A stretch of DNA of 64,000 nucleotides from Pyronema omphalodes (taxonomy: Eukaryota > Ascomycota > Pezizomycetes > Pezizales > Pyronemataceae), in NCBI GenBank assembly GCA_024516155.1, contig JAJJXM010000076.1, positions 1-64,000 of the forward strand, written 5' to 3'. Position 1 is the stretch's first letter, and each line of letters starts with the position of its first letter. The position numbers were made by a program, and so were the translations under genes. The notes under the pieces were generated by a model. It was not told where the DNA came from. It worked only from the letters and a program-made list of their open reading frames with translations, and made no database searches. Shown in pieces: positions 56,399 through 64,000 of this stretch.

Positions 56399-59300
56399 TT
56401 AAACCCTCATCGATTGTCCTACGTCGATGCCGAAGCCTCTCGCATCCCAACGCTCCATTGCCGCATCTTCCGGGCTCTTCCACCACCAACCTAGACTAAA
56501 CATGTAGCCTTCGAAAATTCCCCTCTTCTTCAACTCTGCAGTATTCATCCATTCAGCACCACGTGGGATCGCCCCCTCTCTATCCAACAGAAACTCCGAA
56601 TCGGCCAGAAGACTGACAATCGCTGCAATACTTGTAGGATCCTTTGTCAAGAGCTTACGCACATCTATCTGCACGTAGAGTATGCCCGCGCATATGAACA
56701 TGATGGCCATGAATCCTTGAAGAAAGCGTGTGGAGATGTTATTTTGCATCACACGGATCTGTCGGTAGTAGGTCAGCATCATCATTCATGAAAGGACATC
56801 GAGCTAGGAAACCCACTCCCTTGTAATCCAAATCCCCGGCATACGTCAAGTTTCCTTTGTAAATAAGGTGTTCCTCATTCCCTAGCTTCGCGGCCTCCGA
56901 GGACTTATCACTAGCGATGGGCAGCCTTACAATGATCTGAGCTGCGATTGTACCGAAGACGCGATCAATAGCCTGCATTACATCGGCCAATTTACCAAGA
57001 TCCGCAATGGAGGATATCGGAAGCGGGTATTTTCCCTTGACAAGAGTCTGGAAGAAAGGATCATAGGTGTTTTTGAACTCATCCCCAACTTTGGTTTGTA
57101 CCCAGGGAAGGTTTACAAAATATTTCAACATGTTAACGCTTATATTGACTTGAGGAAGTTTATCCAACATCAAAGCAATAGAGGCAGGAATTGCTTCGTC
57201 CAGTGGGTTGATAACTCTGGCAGTGGCGACTCTGAAGCTAGGAAGCTCGAAAGTAACCTGCGCTGGTACATGTTCCGCATATGTGGAACATTCAAGAGCC
57301 GTTATTCCTGCTGTTTGGTTTTCGGCGACTTTGCCAAACATGATGTGGAAGACATTTTTGCATCCCATTAACGATTCTTGTGTGATACTTCCGAAGGTTC
57401 CAGAGATTGGAATCTCAATTTGACCAGGTGAATAAATACCTTTTGAAAGATCGCAGGCGGCGGTCTTAACGGAAAAGAGGAGGCGACGGAGTAAGGGAAC
57501 ACGTTTCTGGGCTATGGCAGGAAATTTGGCCGTCATGAATTTCAAATTGTTGTTCCGCGGGATGACAGAGCAGTTTAATCGTGGTCGTACAGCCGGAAGG
57601 ATAGTCGTTAGTGTAGTTGTACTATTAGTGAGATCTGCCGCGCCCTTGATCTTGTCGATAGACTGAAGCGCCGGAAACGCGAGGTTTTCGTATGTAAATG
57701 GAGGGTAAGATTCGTTTGTGGCGATAGTCGTTACCATTGTAGCTAGCATCAATCCCGCAGAATTGATGTAAGACCGGTCCAGGTGTTCTTCGGGGACACT
57801 GAAACTTTTGGCCGCTACTTGGTCTGAGCTTTCATTAAACCAGCCGACTTGCTTAATTTCGATTGTGGAATGTCTCGATACGATATTCGCAGTATAAAGA
57901 CCACTGACAGCAATCGTTAGGAATGGCGCAACAATCATAGCAACCGACGTTAGGAAGACCGGTAATTGCTTTAGCTTGACTGAATCCCATACTGCGTGTA
58001 GGGTGGGCTTATTCATCGGGTTGTCGAACACGCTTCTTTCTGCGGGAGTAGGACCGACATGCATTGCACGGTAAGGCTCCATTGTCTTCACTGCAAAATC
58101 TAACAATGAAAATAGCAATTGGACAATCACCATAGTAAAGGCGGGGATATATGCCCAAGTATATCGTACGTATTCATCCTTAGGGGCATCTCCAAGTCCG
58201 AGTCTGTTTTGTGATTCGCGAAATAGTAACTCCAGAGAAATAATGAGAAGGACAGGAATAAGGAGGATTATGACTTTCCCGAGATTGGTTACCGCAAAGG
58301 GGTTCCACCAGGTGAATTTTGGGCGTGACTCTACAGATAGTTCTAATTCCTTCAACGCTAATTGGTCTGGTGTTGCCTCAATCTTGAATGACTTTTCTGT
58401 GGCTACGGTCCGGAATTTGTAACCCGAGAGAAGTTGCTTGATCTCTTTCAATCCCGAGACTCCGGAATCCCGAAATAGTCGTAATATCTGAGGATTTGTT
58501 GAAAGAATGAGTGCAATTGCGCCAACCGAACCAGGATCGCGACAGACAGTTCGTCTAGGTAGAAGAAAGCATATCACAATAGCCAAGAGGGCCATGAGCA
58601 GCAACAGAGACTGCATAATTCTTAGAGAAAGCGCTTTGATGACTAGACGCTGCTGAGTTGATATCCCATCCCCGGTTGAATCAGTGATTCCTTCAGCTGT
58701 TAGCATGCCGTTTGCAAGTTGAGCCGAAATCATCTTGAATGCTTTGCTAGACTTGCGCTGCAGGTTATGTGGATCCATCATGTCAGACATGGTCGTATTA
58801 GGCTCCATTAGCATAGATAAATAGGAAAAATCGTTTATCGAGTGATCCTGAAACTCTGAGGCGTTGGTATATTTTGATAAAGATGTTACGCTTCCCGTGG
58901 CAACATTCAGAAGGCTATAAATTGCATATCGAAACTCTGGCTGCGAAAACTGAGGGATTGATCGCGGCTCGTTGCTTGGCCCTTCGAGACGTTTGATTGA
59001 TACTGGCTTGAGTGACATTGCAGAATCAAGCATTACAGTTGCCTTCCTAACTTGATAACTTGGGTTACATATCAGTGCTGTGGTCTTTTGCAAATTCGTG
59101 CTGTTGTCTCTTCCTGAAAATTTCCAGAGTTGCCATATTATCGCATGGCTACTTCCCCCTCCTTCCCGCTCGACTCTGTTGCTACAGGTCTCATTCGCAA
59201 AAAAAGTTGAATAAATATTGGCGTTTGGCTTATTGCCACTATAATCGGGTTCCAAGGGATATGTGATCTTCATATTTCCGCATTCCGGGGCAATAAGCTC

Positions 59301-60522
59301 CAAATTGTACGTAGGATCTTTTTTCCCTTTTGCGGTTACCTTCCCAACTGTGGCCAACTCGCATCCAAAATCCGCCGAAAAGGTATCAACAATCGCAGAG
59401 ACGTTAGTTGCATTATTCGAAAAGGGTGTGAACTTTTGGTAAGCATATTCCGCAGTTGTTCCGGTTGGAAAATCCATGCCAAGCTTTGAAATCCAATACG
59501 TATTGTAGGTTGGACGAAAGTCAATTTTTAAAAAGTTGTATCCGCGTGCGTTGAATTGATTTTGGATTCTTATCGGAACTGATTTTACCATGATGTCGAC
59601 AGGCTGTAAGACGAAAAGCGCAGTCGATGCGATGATGACTATCTTCGTGAAGTTGAAAGAGGCTTGAGTAGCAAGTACTAGCCAATGTCGGTTTTTAAAG
59701 GCTGTTATGGTTGTTGATATCTCAAGAGGTGAGATGTAGTCTAACAGTAAGGTCTTTTCGGCAGGCTCTGGACCTTTCTGAAGCTCTATCCAAGGCATCA
59801 ATTGCCTGGTACGATAATCTATCTGTCGCCACCAAGCAGAGATTATAAAAAGCACTAAAAATTTTGTTAGAATCCCGAGACTTGTATATGATGTAGAATT
59901 TCAGTAGGATTTGAATGAGCGATCAGATAAGATTGGAGCCGTTTGGTTGGCTCAAGCCCAGCGCGCTCAGATGGCTATGGCTTCTGTGTGGCCTGTAAAC
60001 CACTTCATCTTATCTTAATGACAACCCAAATTCCACTGACAATTGACACCACAACGATACTTGCGGGGTAGGCGCAAACATACCAGCTGTGGGCCCATAA
60101 GTCCATAAATAATGATTTGTCGTAACCGCAGTACTCAACCCATTATTTTTCGTCGAAAAAGTCGCCAAGACTTGCAGTGCAACAAACATGAGAACCAAAA
60201 CAACAGTTAATGCCAGTAACGACCTTCGTTTCAGGAAGCTTGAATTCCAGTACACCGCTTCTACATCCTTCTCATCGTTCAACTCCTGGGTTGAGTTTTT
60301 AAGCGTTGTTTTACTAGAAGATAGCGGATCATCCGGCAATGATGTCAATTCAGTTAAGGATCGTGAGTTTATGCTTGTTCTGCTTGGTCTTTCTACTTCG
60401 ATGGGGTCGTAAGGTGAATCCTGGATCTCTTCTGAATTTCGTAATGATCGTGATGATCTTGATGTGGTGCTTGCGGGCGCGGGGACGGGCTTTCGTGGTA
60501 TTTTAAAGTATGACTCGGACAT
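56399..60522 (-). CDS. DUF3433 multi-pass membrane protein, 1278 residues
   Basis: Exons 60084-60522, 56817-59854 and 56399-56758 are joined by introns of 229 and 58 bp. The joins give YGPTA-VLFIISAWWRQIDYRTRQL and DLDYKG-IRVMQNNIS, both in frame. Residues 1-98 are a disordered cytosolic head. The first membrane helix is at 101-121. Others lie near 205-229, 555-580, 670-690, 712-738 (YIPAFTMVIVQLLFSLLDFA), 777-803 and 1172-1190. The duplicated architecture with two large, probably extracytoplasmic loops (many N-x-S/T sites) and the YR-T-x-Q-L-x-PW motif is that of the fungal DUF3433 proteins. Their function is not established. Length is normal and no break was seen. The 3' end faces the preceding plus-strand gene across 275 bp. 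Confidence 0.85.
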
Positions 60523-63458
60523 TTCTTATCGATATCAACTGATGTGCTGACAAGGAGGTAATCAGTATTCGCCATTGCTTCTATTGGATTTGACAAAGAC
60601 AACAGCAAAGAGCTTACCACTACCACAGTTATTCCACCGGAAAATGGATGACAATGTCCTATCCCGAATAACTCCTTAAACGCAGGCCTTTGAGAATATA
60701 TACGATTTGATGAATATGGTTACTCCATCGCTAAAGACATAGAGTGCAGATATTTTTAGAACACGAGTTCTGTTGGTTATCACTGTCAAAGTAAGCTACG
60801 CAAGACTAGTAACCGATACAGGGATTGTCTGACATATATACTAGGAACGCCACATAAATACCAAAAAACAACCGGTGATTGTCTTTTTGATCTACTGAAA
60901 CAATCAACCGCGATTGCCTATGTATTAGATAAAGACAGGATTGAACCGCATTAGTGATGTTTATGAACAGTAGCTGTATATGAGAATATTGGAAACGAAT
61001 TGTCTTCAACTGCAAATATACCCGTAATTTAATTTAGGGTTGGTGTTACTTGTCAGCCTACCGGTCATTGTGTCACCATATCGCATATCGCATGAAACTC
61101 GGGATTTCATTGTATTCTTGCACATAGCCCTAATCCAAAGATATCCTCTATCCTGTATCCGAGTATAAGTACATGAGTTCAGAATATGCTGCGCCACATA
61201 TTATTCTGCGTTCACAAATTATGAAAGTGATTTCAATAAGTTTTTCACATAAAGCAGATAACCGGAAACGTTTTGGAACCGATCAAAAAAAAATCCTCAT
61301 CATGCAAGCTCCATAACATAAACTAACAATAGTAACTACATGTATATATGTATGTACTCTAACCCTTATATGGTGCCTTGAGCTTAAAGACTCTAGTTTT
61401 CGCTTGGTTGGTGGGTGGCTAGGAAACCCTACATACACTTTCTCTCTAGCTCTCGCTTCCGGAACGCTTCCATAGTTCACCGGAGGCTGAATCCTGCCTG
61501 GAAATATGAACTGCCGGATAAGAATCTCGGTACATACATATGTGGAGTTTAATTGAAGAAATGATAATCCCGTTTCATCCTCCTGTTCATCAATTCCCAG
61601 GGGAAATAACTGAGAAAGCGTAGGAAGAAGCAATGCATATCAAGGAGTATTTCCACTTTCAACGAGTGCAACTTTCAGGCATCCGAGTCCCTGGATTTGG
61701 TGAATCAATATGCTGGAACCCTGGAATATCTCGTTTTATCGGAACTGGTACCTTCATATGTAGGATATGTTCCATCCTGTTTGTCATACATGTACTCCGG
61801 GTTGCGTCAAGTAAGGCGTACCCATATAATTCGCAGATGGCAATAGCACAATCACAACTTCAGCTGTTCAGAAAGGTATAGAATCATGAGCCTTATATGA
61901 GAGTAAATTTTAACTATAATTATTAACAATATTTGATGGTTCAAGGACGGCAGTAGTCTTGGCATTATTGTATTGTATAGGGGCAAAAATCGGGCGCGGT
62001 AATACAACAGAACGCCAGACTTACCCTTTTACCCAAGTACACAAACAGTCATCGGTGATACCCAGAACGCCGAGGATATGCATTTTCTTGCGGGCGGCTG
62101 GAGGGCTGGTGTACCTGCAGCTTGCTGGAAGCGGATAAAATTCCGGGGAGTTTAGGTTGGGGGATTTAGGGGCAGAACAAGGCAGGGTAGGCTAAGCGCC
62201 CAACATGCATACTGACATCCGAATTGCTCCCCGAGGGACAAGACGGATGAGCAACCCCATAGCTTGTCTCATAGCTTCCTTTGAAGCAGAAGGTACTCTA
62301 GCTTCATTGTATGTAGGTACATAGAAACCGGTGGGGAGCCGTAGTATGGTTGTATGTATGTAGAGTCCTAGGAGCCCTGTGAGCCCTACAATGATCCGAT
62401 GATGCGGATGATGCGGTAAATCCATCGGCAAGAGCGCTGATACGTTCGGCATCGCAGAATTCACCGGCTCCATGAAAGAGCGACAGGAACAGCTCGAGGT
62501 GATTTTAATGCGAAAAATGGGTGTTACATATAGGAGGTCAAAGCTCCTGGAGCTCTAAAGAAGGGCTGATGCGGGAAGGTGATACGGCATTTGAAAGATG
62601 TGAATTTATATCATGTGATGATGAGGTGTGGAGCTATAATGTGACGCAACACGACGTAATAGAAGCTTGCTGTAGCTTCCGGGTCCTACACAAACCACAA
62701 ATGAGCTGTAGAGCTCCCTACGCAAAGTCAGCCACCATTTAGGGATATTAATGGCTGACTGTATTGTATTGCTACCTGTGGTATCTTGTTTTTCTATTCT
62801 ATAAAGTTGTGCAAGCGTGTACAAGTGAGAGATTTGCTCCCGTCGATACCTACGATTCATGCTGTTTTGTAATAGATACACTTTTAAAGCAACACAGCAT
62901 AAGTTTAACCATTAAACCGAGACATGTTCACGCACATCTTAAGATCAATTTTAAATTCAAACGCGACACATGGCTAGTACTCACCGCCTACATGTATTGT
63001 GCTACCTCTACCCGAGATCGAATGAATCATGTGGAATCTACTCCAGGTCACAGCAATTTTCAATGTTTTACGCAGCTTACCTGAACTCGTGGTACAAATA
63101 AGCGCAGACACTGTTTGAATGGACAATATTGACGAAGAATTAATCACTTTTCAATGGAAGTTTCTAGCTAATCAGAATAAGAACTTTCTAAAAGTTGTTT
63201 CCCGTCCGTTTACCCAATGCGCGATGCCGATGTTGCTATCCGGACCGTAGCCTGCATGCTCTAAGGAGTTATCGACACGGAAACTCAGCTCGGACGAATG
63301 CAGGAATATCGTTTTGGCGTCCCAGTCTCCACTTCATTCTCTCCAAATTGCAGTCCTTCGTTTCTGAAACTTTGAAGCCGATTCAAAACTTCCTCACAGC
63401 TTTCAGGCATTTGCATATTTTTATTATATTTGCCAAACGAAAATAAACAAACACAGTT
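60523..63458. other. Gene-poor interval of 2.9 kb
   Basis: Starts with the DUF3433 gene's 5' flank. Short frames on both strands (for example around 61283-61633 and 62192-62473) lack protein-like composition and splice partners. No repeat array stands out. Confidence 0.45.
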
Positions 63459-63545
63459 GGTCGCTTAGCTCAGTTGGTTAGAGCGTGGTGCTAATAAGCT
63501 CCCTTGATAACGCCAAGGTCGCAGGTTCGACCCCTGCAGTGATCA
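63459..63545 (+). tRNA. tRNA-Ile (anticodon AAU) with 13-nt intron
   Basis: The acceptor stem pairs GGTCGCT with AGTGATC, with two G-T pairs, and A is the discriminator base. The D arm has AGCTCAGTTGGTTAGAGC (B-box and A-box regions intact). The anticodon stem is TGGTG/CGCCA around loop CTAATA-A, and the anticodon AAT is at 63493-63495. A 13-nt intron (63497-63509) interrupts after the base 3' of the anticodon, the canonical place. The T arm is GCAGG-TTCGACC-CCTGC. No CCA is encoded, as expected in eukaryotes. Confidence 0.95.
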
Positions 63546-63552
63546 TTTTTTG
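63546..63552 (+). terminator. RNA polymerase III terminator of tRNA-Ile
   Basis: A T6 run follows the discriminator base directly. Confidence 0.75.
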
Positions 63553-64000
63553 TCGTTTCCTTTTTGGTAGATCCCTAACGTTCATAATCGTCACTTCTTC
63601 CTCATATGTTTTTGAGGTATACCCGGGAAGGCTACTTCTCACTAAATAGAGTGAGGGGAGAGGTGCATTTTGTAGATTATTGATTTATTACTAAATCAAG
63701 TGGAAGGAAGTATGCAACGATGCAGCAATCTTTTATATCCATTTACATAGCCATCCGAGCTATCCTAGTTACCTCCAATAGCTGTGTTAATTACATTGCA
63801 TATAAGCCCTTCTAGATTATTTCCATATTTCATCCAAGCCGGTGACAAATGCTAAATCAATTATAAAACCAACAGCCCAACAAACAAATAAATACAGTAT
63901 AAACAAATATCAGTTGGTTGATCGATGAAGAAATTGTAGCTATAAAACTTCAATCACCCACCTCAGCCTATTCAAAAAGGTGAAATCTACTCCCCTACTC
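63553..64000. other. Right edge, nothing recognised
   Basis: AT-rich DNA with no supported frame or repeat. Confidence 0.5.

Noticed and set aside
1..64000. CRISPR array or prokaryotic operon
   Set aside because: Repeats are contiguous without unique spacers, and the genes have spliceosomal introns.
1..64000. Secondary-metabolite gene cluster
   Set aside because: No synthase, P450, methyltransferase or transporter genes were found; the genes are housekeeping or unknown.

Overview
This window is nuclear chromosomal DNA from a filamentous ascomycete (Pezizomycotina). Genes are split by short GT-AG introns, mostly 47-115 bp, with CTAAC/CTGAC-type branch points just before the acceptor. The recognisable genes are fungal: an MPH1-type helicase, calnexin, MDE1, an RTC4-domain protein and a DUF3433 membrane protein. 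There is also a lone 5S rRNA gene and an intron-bearing tRNA-Ile(AAU). The 5S sequence and gene set fit Leotiomycetes/Helotiales, but that placement is an inference from memory of the families.

Layout. 1-9.0 kb: a frameshifted F-box/ankyrin gene head-to-head with an RTC4-domain gene, then the 5S rRNA gene and an F-box protein with a membrane-spanning C-terminus. 9-15 kb: gene-poor, with a small MITE-like element and a 227-bp tandem duplication that repeats the end of a small coiled-coil gene. 15-28 kb: a block of housekeeping and hypothetical genes, including a degenerate RNase III/dsRBD protein, an ANCHR-like abscission-checkpoint protein and calnexin. 29.4-30.6 kb: MDE1 of the methionine salvage pathway. 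30.6-37.2 kb: a repeat-dense tract full of minisatellites, with one small SUMO-like gene inside it. 37-44 kb: a GPI-anchored cysteine-rich secreted protein and MPH1. 44.4-46.4 kb: a cluster of five 8-9-bp minisatellites and homopolymers. 46.4-52 kb: a 766-residue hypothetical gene and, 1.7 kb upstream of its start, a decayed, internally deleted copy. 54.5-60.5 kb: two convergent membrane-protein genes. 63.5 kb: tRNA-Ile.

The genes do not form one pathway cluster. DNA and chromosome maintenance (MPH1, RTC4, ANCHR-like, SUMO-like) and ER/secretory functions (calnexin, GPI protein, DUF3433) recur, but the neighbourhoods look like ordinary fungal gene order. The most unusual items are the divergent SUMO-like protein with a -GG-WGR tail, the catalytically degenerate RNase III homologue, the F-box/membrane fusion, and a recurring placement of G-rich coding-strand tracts just after stop codons.

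All exon boundaries were deduced by eye from reading-frame continuity and splice signals; none is confirmed by transcripts. Percent identities, repeat statistics and database matches could not be computed.
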